A DNA stretch of 40,591 nt from Candidatus Scalindua rubra (GTDB lineage: Bacteria; Planctomycetota; Brocadiia; Brocadiales; Scalinduaceae). Below the pieces are notes generated by a model. The model made no database searches, was not told the origin of the DNA, and saw only the letters and a list, made by a program, of their open reading frames with translations. The DNA lies in the NCBI GenBank assembly GCA_001723765.1, contig MAYW01000026.1, positions 1 to 40,591 of the forward strand, in the 5' to 3' direction. The position numbers and the translations under genes were made by a program. This document shows positions 15,973 through 23,824 of the stretch, piece by piece (the first letter of the stretch is position 1; each line of letters starts with the position of its first letter).

Positions 15973-16125
15973 GTGAAGCCCAGACTTACGGAGCCCTTCG
16001 ATTACCTCAGGGTAAACTCCGTGAACCCCGTTAGATAGTAAACATCAAACGGGGTGAACGTAAGTCTGCTGGCTGAACTTACCCCGCCGCTTTGCTTCGC
16101 AAAGCGAAGCAGCGGGGTTCAATTC
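15970..16125. repeat. cloverleaf-type intergenic element, copy 8 (nested CCCCGTTAGA hairpin)
   Basis: CCCAGACTTACGGAG pairs with CGTAAGTCTGCTGG around the same nested hairpin CCCCGTTAGATAG...CAAACGGGG as copy 7. It then has CCCCGCCGCTTTGC...GCGAAGCAGCGGGG. The change AAACTTA/TAAGTTT to AGACTTA/TAAGTCT between copies 7 and 8 keeps pairing. Confidence 0.8.
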
Positions 16126-16209
16126 GCACTTATGATTTACGCCGTTCCGTATCTAATGGATTACAAATCTAATTCGTGCAAAATTTCTAACAGGGTACCA
16201 GGGTAAATT

Positions 16210-17232
16210 ATGGAAGTAAACGCCCGACCATATTGTTTGAACAAAAATGAGGACGTAATCCTCTCCAGGCCTGGATTATATAAGGAGAGTTTACGCTCGG
16301 GCTGGAAACCGGGCCGCTATTATCTCACTAATGAGCGGATTTTTTTATTTCAGCCCCCAAAGATTGTATTTCAAGTTTCCTATAAAGATATTATTAGCAT
16401 TACTACTGAAAAGAGGGCAGTGATTTTAAGAACCAAAGAGGTTATTTTGCTTACTTATAGAAGCGCCACTCGTAATCGCATTCATGAGATGCTTCACCCT
16501 GTTAGAAATCATGTTCTGAGGGGTAGTGAAACTGATGTTTCTAACGAGGATAACGCCTCTAATGAATCAGCCCGGGACAACACTATCTTGAAAGCCTGGA
16601 TTGCTGTAGGTGATCTCGAGGGCTGGAGGAAGAAGATTTACGAAAGGTCCCTTTTAAAAATCGATGAGGATGGGATAAAGCAGGTTTTAGAGGAGCTTGA
16701 TTCTGAGAGTCAGGAGATTTTATCTTACCTCTGGAGAAAAGGCTACGCCAATATCGATGAATTAGCTTCTCTTTATGAGGCCCCCAATCATATGGATACC
16801 CTGTTTAAGATAAGAGAAATTATCAATCCTACTGCTGAGAGGTTGCTTGGTTATAGTCTTTTGACCTTTGAAAGGTCAAAGAAGGATGATATCACCGGTA
16901 AGATTATTACCTATAGCTGGTGGATTATAGGAAAGAGATCGGCGGAAGAGGAGAGAAAGAAGCCGATAGTGGAGATTTTTGATGAAGGAGATTATCTAAG
17001 TATTATTATGGAATTAAAAGGTGCCAGGCAAGAGGATATACAATTAGAGGTGGTCAGGGATAAACTTTTTATCTCAAGCAATAACAATGCCAGGTTATTT
17101 AATTATCAAATTCCTTTGCCTTTTGAGGTTAAGGCCGAAGGGCTAAACAAGAGGTATAATAATAATATACTAGAGATAAAAGTTAGGAAAGCAAGTTCAC
17201 CCAGTGAGGTAGATTATACTAAGTCTGGATAA
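16210..17232 (+). CDS. PH/GRAM-like, winged-helix and Hsp20 fusion
   Basis: This 340-residue protein starts at ATG 16210 after a weak site. Residues about 15-85 look like a GRAM/PH-type beta domain (GWKPGRYYLTNERIFLFQPP, then SYKDIISITTEKRAVILR). Residues 97-115 are coded by an in-frame palindrome (16498-16549). Residues about 150-240 resemble a winged helix (EILSYLWRKGYANIDELASL). Residues about 255-335 are an alpha-crystallin/Hsp20 domain (VEIFDEGDYLSIIMELKGAR, then NNNILEIKVRK), as in GvpH-type proteins. Hsp20s hold unfolded proteins without ATP. The domain mix is unusual, and a membrane- or surface-linked chaperone is inferred. Confidence 0.75.
   Translation: MEVNARPYCLNKNEDVILSRPGLYKESLRSGWKPGRYYLTNERIFLFQPPKIVFQVSYKDIISITTEKRAVILRTKEVILLTYRSATRNRIHEMLHPVRNHVLRGSETDVSNEDNASNESARDNTILKAWIAVGDLEGWRKKIYERSLLKIDEDGIKQVLEELDSESQEILSYLWRKGYANIDELASLYEAPNHMDTLFKIREIINPTAERLLGYSLLTFERSKKDDITGKIITYSWWIIGKRSAEEERKKPIVEIFDEGDYLSIIMELKGARQEDIQLEVVRDKLFISSNNNARLFNYQIPLPFEVKAEGLNKRYNNNILEIKVRKASSPSEVDYTKSG
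16498..16549. repeat. in-frame CCCTGTTAGA palindrome inside the Hsp20 fusion gene
   Basis: CCCTGTTAGAAATCAT and GATGTTTCTAACGAGG are imperfect inverted arms. They code for HPVRNHVLRGSETDVSNED, a low-complexity stretch between the GRAM-like and winged-helix parts. Confidence 0.65.
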
Positions 17233-17234
17233 CT

Positions 17235-17508
17235 TGATAGTATAGGAAATTTCATTTTGGACAGGCCCACCTGCCATTTGCCCGCCCGGACAAGCCATTC
17301 GGACGGGTCGGGCAGGGTTTTTTAGCAATGTTTAAGGCAATTCGAAAAATTGCACGTAACTCATTGAAAAAAAGAAAAATTTAATAATATTGATAATTTA
17401 GTGTCGGGAAACCAATTTCACGATAAGTTAAAGATCCTTTACTTTAGGCAAGGATTTCTAACGGGGTAAAGATTGGACTGATAAAACCAATTGAAGGAGG
17501 TGATAATC
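17235..17508. repeat. short repeats in spacer
   Basis: 17238-17260 is a variant of the 'tagtataggaatttccat' repeat. 17269-17318 is a GC hairpin with 'cttgcc'-type arms ('cctgccatttgcccgcccgg' against 'ggacgggtcgggcagg'). 17403-17465 contains the right-half 'ttctaacggggt' of the CCCCGTTAGA family. No gene seen before 17509. Confidence 0.55.
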
Positions 17509-17710
17509 GTGGAAGAAGAAAAAAAGAGGAAGAAAAAAAGAGGAAAAGAAGGAAGAAGAAAAGAAGGAAGAAGAAAAGATACCAGACCTTGGAGCTGCTG
17601 AGGAAGTAGTTGGTATGGCAGAAGGAATGATAGGAAAGATAGGCGGCTTAATCGGTGGTATATTTGGCGGCACTAAGAAGAAGGAAAAAGAAGAGAAAGA
17701 GGAAAAATAA
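17509..17710 (+). CDS. charged, Gly-rich amphipathic peptide (frameshift in A-run)
   Basis: GTG 17509 follows GAAGGAGGTGAT at normal spacing. Its own frame ends after 30 residues. Skipping one base in the A-run near 17533 leads into a frame open to TAA 17708, coding EEEKIPDLGAAEEVVGMAEG then MIGKIGGLIGGIFGG, ending in KKKEKEEKEEK. The alternation of K/E runs and a Gly/Ile-rich helix resembles the N-terminal part of the GvpH-type protein at 39221 (SVLEGLSNVIPGLGGLVKG). The ArsA gene starts three bases later. The helix may bind the vesicle shell or a membrane. Confidence 0.6.
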
Positions 17711-17712
17711 TA

Positions 17713-19953
17713 ATGTTTAAGAAAAAAGCCTTTTCGAGTTTCCTGAATAATCAGGCGCTACGGTTAATATTCTTTGGTGGAAAGGGCGGAGTAGGAAAAA
17801 CTACTATCGCCTGTGCGGCAGCGGTCTATTTAGTCAAAAATAAGCCCAATAAAAAGGTCATTATCATATCGGCTGATCCATCCCATTCCCTGGGAGATAT
17901 ATTTACCCCGGTAGACCCCGCCCCTTCTGCTCCACCGAGAAGTTGCGAAGTAGGAAAGGACAGTGCCTTACGGGGCAAACCTGCCGTTATAAAAGGCATA
18001 CCCAATCTATATTCTCTGGAGCTGGATGTAAACCAATTATCTGACGATTTTAAGAAGAAATATCTGCCTGTTCTAAAATCAATTGCCTTTAATGGAACTT
18101 ATCTTGATAGAGAGGATGTCTCAAACCTTTTATCACTTTCTATCCCTGGATTGGATGAAGTTACAGCTATATTGGAGATAGCCAGGCTTTATAGAAGCCG
18201 CCAATATGATTTGATGATTATAGATACCACAGCTTGCGGTCATACCTTTGGATTCTTGAGGTTTTACAGTAAAATGAGAAGGTGGCTACGCCTGTTTCAA
18301 CTAATGAAATTAAAGCATCGCTACATATCTACAGTTTTTACAGGCTCATATGTTAAAGATGATACAGATGAATTTTTGGAGACTATGGATAAGGATATAG
18401 AGGATGTGAAATTCTTCTTCAAGAATATTAAGTCTACTGAATTTATCCCTGTGCTTACTCCAGAGGTAATGAGCATAAAGGAGACAGAAAGATTAATTGC
18501 GCTATTAAAAGAAGAGAAAATCCCGGTTAGAGATGTGATCGTAAACCAAATTTTAGATGAAGATTCACTTTCCTCTTTATCGAGGTGTGAAGACGAAGCT
18601 ATGTCTATTGCCGGGGTTGGTAAAAGATTTAAGCATTATAATATTATCAAAATGCCTTTCTTTTCTAAGGAGATCATGGGGCTTGAGAGTCTGGAGAGAA
18701 TGGCTCAGGCACTGGCAAGTGGTTGTCAACCTTCACAACCAGGCGTGTCTTTCAAAAGACATCTTGATCTGGATAGCCAGATGCATTTTCAGACCTCTAT
18801 GAATCAATACCTGTTTGAGATATTCGATAACCCTGAATTACAATTTATCATCTTTGGAGGCAAGGCTGGCAGTGGAAAGACCACTTTTGCCTGCGCTACA
18901 GCTGTTCATCTTGCAGATAGATATCCTGATAAAAAGATAATGCTCTTTTCAATTGACCCTGCCCATTCATTAGCTGATAGTTTTGATTTACCCATTGGTA
19001 ATGAAGAAACTCTCATACCTGGATTCCACAACCTTTATTGCTTGGAGGCAGATGGCGACAGGATCTGGGACGAGCGTAGGATAGCGTATAAGGAGGATAT
19101 AAACCAGGCATTCGTCCGCTACAGGGATAATCCTGCAGGGTCATTAGATGTAGTAAGCTCAGAGGTTAAGTTTGACAGGGAGGTTATGATTGAGTTCGTG
19201 GAGTCCACTCCCCCTCATGTTAATGAGACTATGGCGGTAGAAAAACTTATGGAATTTGTAATAAATGATAAATATGACCTGTATATTCTGGATACCGGCC
19301 CCATTGGTCAGCAGCTTCGTTTATTGGAACTTCCTTCTATAACTTTAACCTGGATTAAAACCGTCATTAATATACTTCATAAGTATCGCAAATTTATACG
19401 TTTTGACGAACCCATTTCTAAACTATTGCTCCTTAGACGTGACATGCGCAAGATGGCCAGTATCCTGATAAATGAAAGTATAACGGAATTTGTGACGGTC
19501 ACCACTCCTTTTGCTTTGAGTGTTCTTGAGACAGAGAGAATACTTTTTAAGATAAGTCAACAGAATGTTCCCAATCACCATATAGTAATCAACAGGATTA
19601 TGCCAACGATTAATGACTCTGATTTTTACCCCGTTAGAAGAGGCTCTGTCCGTAAGAACGTGGGTGATAAGGGAGATTATAAAGAAGTGAAGGTAGAGTA
19701 TAAGGCCCCATCCGAATTTTCTAACGGGGTATATTTAGCAAAAAGAAGGGAGCAAGAGAAATATATACAGTATATTAAGAATTTGGAGACCTCAACCCCG
19801 CACTTGCGCGCAAGTGCGGGGTCAATTCATAAGGTCTCACAGGCACCTCTGTTTCCTTACGAGATTAATGGTCTGGATAATTTAAAGAGATTTTCCCGGG
19901 TTCTCTATAGCGCTAATTATCGCGAATCTAAATTAGCAAATATTCGCGAATAA
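17713..19953 (+). CDS. tandem ArsA-like ATPase (gas vesicle associated)
   Basis: This 746-residue protein has two ArsA/GET3-type P-loop halves. The first has GKGGVGKT at residues 23-30, a switch DTTACGHTFGF and HSLGDIF; the second has GKAGSGKT near residue 383, DPAHSLADSF and DTGPIGQQLRLLELP. ArsA-family ATPases drive arsenite export or tail-anchored protein targeting. There is no ArsB nearby, so a targeting or assembly role for hydrophobic vesicle proteins is more likely. Three stretches look inserted without breaking the frame: residues about 65-97, 639-672 (19629-19729, CCCCGTTAGAA arms) and 695-703 (a perfect 26-bp palindrome at 19796-19821). It starts three bases after the preceding peptide gene. 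Confidence 0.88.
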   Translation: MFKKKAFSSFLNNQALRLIFFGGKGGVGKTTIACAAAVYLVKNKPNKKVIIISADPSHSLGDIFTPVDPAPSAPPRSCEVGKDSALRGKPAVIKGIPNLYSLELDVNQLSDDFKKKYLPVLKSIAFNGTYLDREDVSNLLSLSIPGLDEVTAILEIARLYRSRQYDLMIIDTTACGHTFGFLRFYSKMRRWLRLFQLMKLKHRYISTVFTGSYVKDDTDEFLETMDKDIEDVKFFFKNIKSTEFIPVLTPEVMSIKETERLIALLKEEKIPVRDVIVNQILDEDSLSSLSRCEDEAMSIAGVGKRFKHYNIIKMPFFSKEIMGLESLERMAQALASGCQPSQPGVSFKRHLDLDSQMHFQTSMNQYLFEIFDNPELQFIIFGGKAGSGKTTFACATAVHLADRYPDKKIMLFSIDPAHSLADSFDLPIGNEETLIPGFHNLYCLEADGDRIWDERRIAYKEDINQAFVRYRDNPAGSLDVVSSEVKFDREVMIEFVESTPPHVNETMAVEKLMEFVINDKYDLYILDTGPIGQQLRLLELPSITLTWIKTVINILHKYRKFIRFDEPISKLLLLRRDMRKMASILINESITEFVTVTTPFALSVLETERILFKISQQNVPNHHIVINRIMPTINDSDFYPVRRGSVRKNVGDKGDYKEVKVEYKAPSEFSNGVYLAKRREQEKYIQYIKNLETSTPHLRASAGSIHKVSQAPLFPYEINGLDNLKRFSRVLYSANYRESKLANIRE
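19629..19729. repeat. in-frame CCCCGTTAGA element inside the ArsA gene
   Basis: CCCCGTTAGAA (19629-19639) and TTCTAACGGGG (19719-19729) are perfect inverted arms 101 bases apart overall. The interior is charged, low-complexity coding sequence (GDKGDYKEVKVEYK). Confidence 0.8.
19796..19821. repeat. perfect 26-bp palindrome inside the ArsA gene
   Basis: CCCCGCACTTGCG is followed directly by its exact reverse complement. It codes for residues about 695-703 (TPHLRASAG). The arm is like hairpin 2 of the intergenic elements (CCCCGCACCTT), so it may be a trimmed copy. Confidence 0.8.
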
Positions 19954-19984
19954 ATTATAGTAAATGTATTAAATAGGTTGACAT

Positions 19985-20055
19985 ATTTTTCGTAGGGCAA
20001 ACCTTTAGGTTTGCTTTTAGCAAGGCTAAAGCCTTGACCTGCGTCCATTTGTTTT
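19985..20055. repeat. GGGCAAACCTTTAGG-type hairpin
   Basis: 'gtagggcaaacctttagg' and 'agcaaggctaaagccttgac' repeat the unit at 5678-5745. A TTGACA at 19978 has no convincing -10 partner. Confidence 0.55.
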
Positions 20056-20079
20056 TTGCGTTTACTATAGCGTAAATTC

Positions 20080-20994
20080 ATGTTTAAAATGACGGGTTCC
20101 CATAAACAGGTATTAAGGATAGTTAGCAGGTTGAGAGGCGCTAATTTAGAAATAATAGCTAGCAAAATGGGTGTTTCTATCAATTATGTAAAGGATCTAT
20201 GCCAGGGACTTATTCAAGATAATCTTATTCGTCAGGAGTCTGGTGGAGAATACAGGGTTACACCAAAAGGTTCAAGGATACAAATATCTGGCGGTGAGAA
20301 TAGGATACAACCGGCAAGAAATATTGGGGTGTCAGCAGGTGATGCTATTCCTAAGGGGCTTAATCTCATAGAGAAAGAAAGGATGCAAGAAGGTATGAAT
20401 GGGAATGAAAAAAGATATTCCATCGGTGAGGTGATCGGTGAGATTGAGATGAAGTCCAATCTTCCATCTCCTGAGCAGGTGGAGGCTGCCCTCAGGTCTA
20501 ATCCCCAATCCTCCTATAAAGAGATGGAAGAACGGATGACATCTTATACTCTGGTATGCCCGGCTAATGGAAAAGAGACTACCTGGCATTATTGCTCAGC
20601 TTGTCCACAACAGAGAGGAATAGACCTTAAAAAATGGACTGTCCAATGCAATTACGAGTTCAACGAAATAAGATTAGATATGGTATCTGGAAAGGAAGAG
20701 ATTAAGGCTTTAGCTGGAGATAACAAAGGAGAGATTACTGATATAGATATAGAGGAGAGCGTTGCATTACCCCATGTGAAGTGCCCTTTATTTGGCAGGG
20801 TGATTGCTGTAGACCGTTGTGCTGATTGTCGCTATCAGCGTGGTGGAGAATGGCATTGCACATCACGCAAAAGGGGTGTTGTAGGATGGGTGCTCTGCGG
20901 CTCCCCGTCAAGTATTGAGAGAAGGAATGATGATGGCCGCAAGGTTATATATGGTGGTAAAGAATGGAACGTAGTTCCCCCGAGGTGGAGGTGA
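20080..20994 (+). CDS. winged-helix protein with duplicated four-cysteine motif
   Basis: This codes for 304 residues from ATG 20080 (ATG 20089 also possible). Residues 5-70 are a winged helix (VSINYVKDLCQGLIQDNLIR). After a variable linker come two similar metal-binding motifs: C160-x11-C172-x2-C175-x14-C190 and C235-x11-C247-x2-C250-x9-C260, each starting CP and followed by QRG. They probably bind zinc or an iron-sulfur cluster. It is a possible sensor-regulator. The next gene begins three bases downstream with its site inside this gene, so they are coupled. Confidence 0.78.
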   Translation: MFKMTGSHKQVLRIVSRLRGANLEIIASKMGVSINYVKDLCQGLIQDNLIRQESGGEYRVTPKGSRIQISGGENRIQPARNIGVSAGDAIPKGLNLIEKERMQEGMNGNEKRYSIGEVIGEIEMKSNLPSPEQVEAALRSNPQSSYKEMEERMTSYTLVCPANGKETTWHYCSACPQQRGIDLKKWTVQCNYEFNEIRLDMVSGKEEIKALAGDNKGEITDIDIEESVALPHVKCPLFGRVIAVDRCADCRYQRGGEWHCTSRKRGVVGWVLCGSPSSIERRNDDGRKVIYGGKEWNVVPPRWR

Positions 20995-20997
20995 AAA

Positions 20998-21225
20998 ATG
21001 GGAAAAAAGCCAGTAGCAAGTGAGCGAGATGCTCTGAATGTGATTTATGAGTTGGGTGGAAAGGCTAAGATATCAGAGATAAGCAGGGAGATGAACTTCT
21101 CTTCCGAGTATACAACTATCCTCTGTAAGAGCTTATGGAAAGCAGGATATTTGAGAGGCACAACCGTAACCGGATACGAACTAAATGAGAAGGCAGAGAA
21201 GTTTTTAGCTGAAATGGAAAAATGA
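20998..21225 (+). CDS. single winged-helix protein
   Basis: This has 75 residues from ATG 20998 behind GGTGGAGGTG, which lies at the end of the preceding gene. The module is ALNVIYELGGKAKISEISRE, then SSEYTTILCKSLWKAGYLRG, with a short wing. It is a member of the cluster's winged-helix family without extra domains. The stop codon TGA begins the next structured element. Confidence 0.8.
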   Translation: MGKKPVASERDALNVIYELGGKAKISEISREMNFSSEYTTILCKSLWKAGYLRGTTVTGYELNEKAEKFLAEMEK

Positions 21226-21372
21226 ACGAGCACATAATTTATGGAGTCCGAAGGACGACATAAATTATCTGTGCGAGTTCACCCCGCTGCTTTCTTGCGA
21301 AAGCAAGAAGCGGGGTCAAATTCGACCGACAAACTTATGTTCGCTATCGCTCCATAAGTTTGGGGCTCATTT
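21223..21372. repeat. cloverleaf-type intergenic element, copy 9 (most complete)
   Basis: It shows all arms. Ends AAATGAACGAGC (from the stop codon) and GGCTCATTT close a terminal stem. Arm 1 is GCACATAATTTATGGAGTCC/GGACGACATAAATTATCTGTGC. Arm 2 is CACCCCGCTGCTTTCTTGC/GCAAGAAGCGGGGT. Arm 3 is CAAACTTATG...CATAAGTTTG. Confidence 0.88.
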
Positions 21373-21377
21373 GAAAA

Positions 21378-21605
21378 ATGACAGATGATAAATCAGATAT
21401 TGGCCGGTTTAGAAATCGTGTATTCCAATTATACCAGGAGGCAAGTACCCTCTTTAACCAGGGTGATTATGAAGAGGCGCTTGCCAGATTCAACCAGGTG
21501 GTTTTCCTGGGTGGGAACTGGCCTTATGATGATATGATTTCCGGGGTTGTGAACGCAGCCCTGAAACAAAAAAAGAAATGTCAATATCGGCTGCTAAAAT
21601 TTTAG
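21378..21605 (+). CDS. small TPR-like protein
   Basis: The ATG at 21378 has no strong ribosome binding site. The 75-residue product contains one TPR-like helix pair (LYQEASTLFNQGDYEEALAR, FNQVVFLGGNW) and a basic end. It may be a truncated TPR protein or a peptide-binding adaptor like 12684. It lies between two structured elements. Confidence 0.65.
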   Translation: MTDDKSDIGRFRNRVFQLYQEASTLFNQGDYEEALARFNQVVFLGGNWPYDDMISGVVNAALKQKKKCQYRLLKF

Positions 21606-21766
21606 TGAAGACATAACTTATGGAGTCCGAAGGACGAGATAAGTTATATGTCTGAACTACCCCCACTGTTTCGTTTTGCTTCGCAAAGCGAAACAAAACG
21701 GTGGGGGTCAAATTCGGCCAAACAATTTACGTCGCTCTTCGAGTTCCGTAAATTGTGGCCTCATTT
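21603..21766. repeat. cloverleaf-type intergenic element, copy 10
   Basis: It runs from the TAG stop to CTCATTT at 21760-21766. Arms are GACATAACTTATGGAGTCC/GGACGAGATAAGTTATATGTC, CCCCCACTGTTTCGTTTTGC/GCGAAACAAAACGGTGGGGG and GGCCAAACAATTTACG/CGTAAATTGTGGCC. Confidence 0.88.
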
Positions 21767-21780
21767 GAGGGGGTAGAAAA

Positions 21781-22299
21781 ATGCCTTCACCTAATGAAAT
21801 GCAGGTTTTAAGAATAGCTGAGGATGCTAAGAAGGTAAATAAATCCGTAATAAGCCGCAGGATGGAGATTACAACCATTTATGCAGATTATCTTTTAGCC
21901 ACTTTAGCGATGAAGAACCATCTTCAAAAAGCCCGGCAAGGAAAATATGGGGTATATAAGTTAACACCAAAGGGCCGAGAGGTGCTGTCTAAGATAAGGC
22001 TAGTAAAGTGGGTGGGGGCCAGGGAACGAGAGGTTTTAAAACTGGTATCTGAATTAAGAAGGGCAAGCCCCGTTAGAGATAAGACACCTAAGGTGTCTGC
22101 TTTGTCTTCGGCAAAGATCTCTAACGGGGCAAGTACTAATGTAATCAGTCGGAAGTTAAAGATTTCTAATGATTATGCCCTCCTTATATGTAAGTCTCTT
22201 GCTGGTTTAGACTTAAGAGCTGCTTATTTAAAAGAGATTAAGCCCTGTGTATACAAACTTACAGCTTTAGGTGAGCAGTTTGTAGCCAAGAAAAGGTAG
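21781..22299 (+). CDS. two-winged-helix protein with in-frame palindrome
   Basis: This codes for 172 residues from ATG 21781 after GAGGGGGT. Module 1 is MQVLRIAEDAKKVNKSVISR then YADYLLATLAMKNHLQ with a wing. Module 2 is REVLKLVSELRRA...STNVISRKLKISNDYALLICKSL. Between helix 1 and helix 2 of module 2 lies SPVRDKTPKVSALSSAKISN, coded by the palindrome 22068-22129. Removing it would join RRA directly to STNVISRKL as in the other modules, strong evidence for a late in-frame insertion. Confidence 0.82.
   Translation: MPSPNEMQVLRIAEDAKKVNKSVISRRMEITTIYADYLLATLAMKNHLQKARQGKYGVYKLTPKGREVLSKIRLVKWVGAREREVLKLVSELRRASPVRDKTPKVSALSSAKISNGASTNVISRKLKISNDYALLICKSLAGLDLRAAYLKEIKPCVYKLTALGEQFVAKKR
22068..22129. 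repeat. in-frame CCCCGTTAGA element inside a winged-helix gene
   Basis: CCCCGTTAGAGAT (22068-22080) and ATCTCTAACGGGG (22117-22129) are perfect arms. Inside are smaller hairpins GACACCTAAGGTGTC and CTTTGTCTTCGGCAAAG. Confidence 0.88.
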
Positions 22300-22485
22300 G
22301 CGTTTGGTGTGTGGTTTCAGTTAGAGGCTGATCCGTCTTTGGCAAAAATTAAAATAATCCCCCCCGCTGCTTTCTTGCGAAAGCAAGAAGAGGGGGATTT
22401 GTTCTTTGCGTTGATATTTACTTTCCATAATATATTAAGTAATTGCTTTTTAACCATTAAACCAAAAGGAGAGGAGGTGATAACA

Positions 22486-22713
22486 ATGACACCGCGTGAA
22501 AAGGAGCTATTATTAGTAATTGAGGGGTTTAAAGACAAAAAGGCTACCCCCAGGCAGATATGCGGGATTATGAGCTTAACTACCGGGTATGCAGAGCAGC
22601 TTTGCAATATCCTGGTCCGTAAAAAGAAACTCTTTAAGGCAGGCAAATTCTTCCAGATTCCGGTGAAGGAGCATTATGCCGGTTTTGGATATGCGGAGAA
22701 AAGCATAGAATAA
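22486..22713 (+). CDS. single winged-helix protein
   Basis: ATG 22486 follows GGAGAGGAGGTGAT; the in-frame upstream stretch is repeat DNA. The 75-residue product is one winged-helix module (ATPRQICGIMSLTTGYAEQL, CNILVRKKKLFKAG) with a short tail. The spacer before it (22362-22398) holds a hairpin CCCCCGCTGCTTTCTTGC/GCAAGAAGAGGGGG. Confidence 0.75.
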   Translation: MTPREKELLLVIEGFKDKKATPRQICGIMSLTTGYAEQLCNILVRKKKLFKAGKFFQIPVKEHYAGFGYAEKSIE

Positions 22714-22885
22714 TGCCTTCATTGAGGAGAAAGCTATTAACTTTGTAGGAGTTATACAAACAAAGCACCCCAGGGTGCTTTGTTTGTCTGGTACAGCATT
22801 TCATAAAAAGGCTCTGGAGGCTTTGTTAAATAAGGAAAAAGATCTCACAAAGAATAACTTAAGAAAGGTTATGTACGTCAAATGA
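22709..22885 (+). pseudogene. possible gene remnant or frameshifted tail
   Basis: An open frame without a start codon runs from 22709 to TGA 22883-22885, reading FIEEKAINFVGVIQTKHPRV and ending KNNLRKVMYVK. It could be the tail of the winged-helix gene after a frameshift, or a decayed separate gene. A perfect 15-bp hairpin at 22756-22787 lies in it. Nothing else is visible in the spacer. Confidence 0.3.
22756..22787. other. perfect 15-bp stem hairpin
   Basis: ACAAACAAAGCACCC, loop CA, then the exact reverse complement. There is no T-run, so it is not a standard terminator. Confidence 0.7.
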
Positions 22886-23016
22886 AGCCCGGACTTATGG
22901 ACCCCGCCTCTTGCATTCTGCAAGAATGCGGCGGGGGAACATAAGTCTAATGTCTGAATTTAATTCGACCATATGATTTATGTCGCCCTTCAGGCTCCGT
23001 AAATCATGCGCTCATT
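22880..23016. repeat. cloverleaf-type intergenic element, copy 11 (arm nested in arm)
   Basis: AAATGA at the start gives a stop codon; CTCATT lies at 23011-23016. GGACTTATG pairs with CATAAGTC, and its loop carries the CCCCGCCTCTTGC...GCAAGAATGCGGCGGGG arm that in copy 3 sits outside. Arm 3 is ATGATTTATG...GTAAATCAT. Confidence 0.78.
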
Positions 23017-23022
23017 AAGATA

Positions 23023-23253
23023 ATGGAAAAAGAAGACTTGGAAAAATCATACAAAGAAAATCCACCTCAAACGATTGTATCTGAAATAGGATGTTTGAAA
23101 CCCACGTTAGAACTTTTTCTGGAAGCAGAAAGGGAAGGACGTTTAGCTGGAAACTGGGGGAAAAAGATGTATTTGTCAAGAATAGAAGGGACATATGAAA
23201 CAATTTATTCTGTTTATTGGAAAAAGCAAGGAGGAGTAAAATGGGGACTATAG
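23023..23253 (+). CDS. small protein of unknown function
   Basis: This codes for 76 residues from ATG 23023, without a clear site. The sequence MEKEDLEKSYKENPPQTIVS, then LELFLEAEREGRLAGNWGKK, is partly helical. It has no domain I recognise. Its end overlaps the start of the zinc-ribbon gene at 23241 by 13 bases, so the two are probably translated together. Confidence 0.55.
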   Translation: MEKEDLEKSYKENPPQTIVSEIGCLKPTLELFLEAEREGRLAGNWGKKMYLSRIEGTYETIYSVYWKKQGGVKWGL

Positions 23254-23432
23254 GAGCAAGATTTGACGATTTTAAGAAAAAACGGTGTACGAGATGTGGA
23301 CGAATGGAAGTTGTTCAAACAAGCCTAAGGGAAAGGCGTTGGATTTGCACAGTTTGTAAAGCAACTTACAAAGAGCGTGCTGGTCTACTCTATAGGGATA
23401 TGAGTAGGTTCCTGATAGAAAAGAAGGCATAA
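23241..23432 (+). CDS. small zinc-ribbon protein
   Basis: ATG 23241 follows AAGGAGGAGT and gives 63 residues. Two cysteine pairs, CTRC and CTVC, about 18 residues apart (KKRCTRCGRMEVVQ, RRWICTVCKATYK) make a zinc ribbon. The N-terminus MGTIG matches MGTLG of the next gene. Such ribbons bind nucleic acid or protein; the role here is unknown. Confidence 0.75.
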   Translation: MGTIGARFDDFKKKRCTRCGRMEVVQTSLRERRWICTVCKATYKERAGLLYRDMSRFLIEKKA

Positions 23433-23455
23433 GTGAGGAGAAAGGGGGTCTAAAT

Positions 23456-23671
23456 ATGGGCACTTTGGGACAGGCAAAATATATAGCTCGGAAGTATAAA
23501 AAGAGGGCGCCTTATGAGCCGCTAAGGTATGAAAGAAGAGAGGTCTCAGTATTGGTCTATAAGCCTCGTAAATTTCATTCACCTCTCTATGAAAAAAGGA
23601 TATTCAAATCCCGTAAGTATTCCGGGAGGAGGATTACGCCTCAAAAGACTGAAGAGGTCGAGGAAAAATAG
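23456..23671 (+). CDS. small basic Tyr/Lys/Arg-rich protein
   Basis: This codes for 71 residues from ATG 23456, behind GAAAGGGGGT. It is very basic with repeated Y-K/R pairs (KYIARKYKKRAPYEPLRYER, LVYKPRKFHSPLYEKRIFKS) and an acidic end. It recalls the Tyr/Lys octapeptide protein at 4283 in composition. It could be a surface-coating or nucleic-acid-binding peptide. No family is recognised. Confidence 0.65.
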   Translation: MGTLGQAKYIARKYKKRAPYEPLRYERREVSVLVYKPRKFHSPLYEKRIFKSRKYSGRRITPQKTEEVEEK

Positions 23672-23824
23672 CAAAATCCCTGCTGCAGGTAGGTGCTTCG
23701 GATTTATCAATCCTGAGACAGATTCAGGACTTTGCCTACCACGCTGAGCGCGGAGCTAAGCTAAGCTTTGTGGTTAAGATACGCTAAGGGCGAGGTTTTT
23801 TTATCCCATTCTCAGAAAGGGACA

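Noticed and set aside
17713..19953. Arsenic resistance operon
   Set aside because: ArsA-like gene only; no arsB, arsD, arsR or arsC nearby, and the neighbours are vesicle and chaperone genes.
19978..20010. Possible promoter with TTGACA at 19978
   Set aside because: No -10 hexamer at proper distance, and the region is part of a dispersed repeat.
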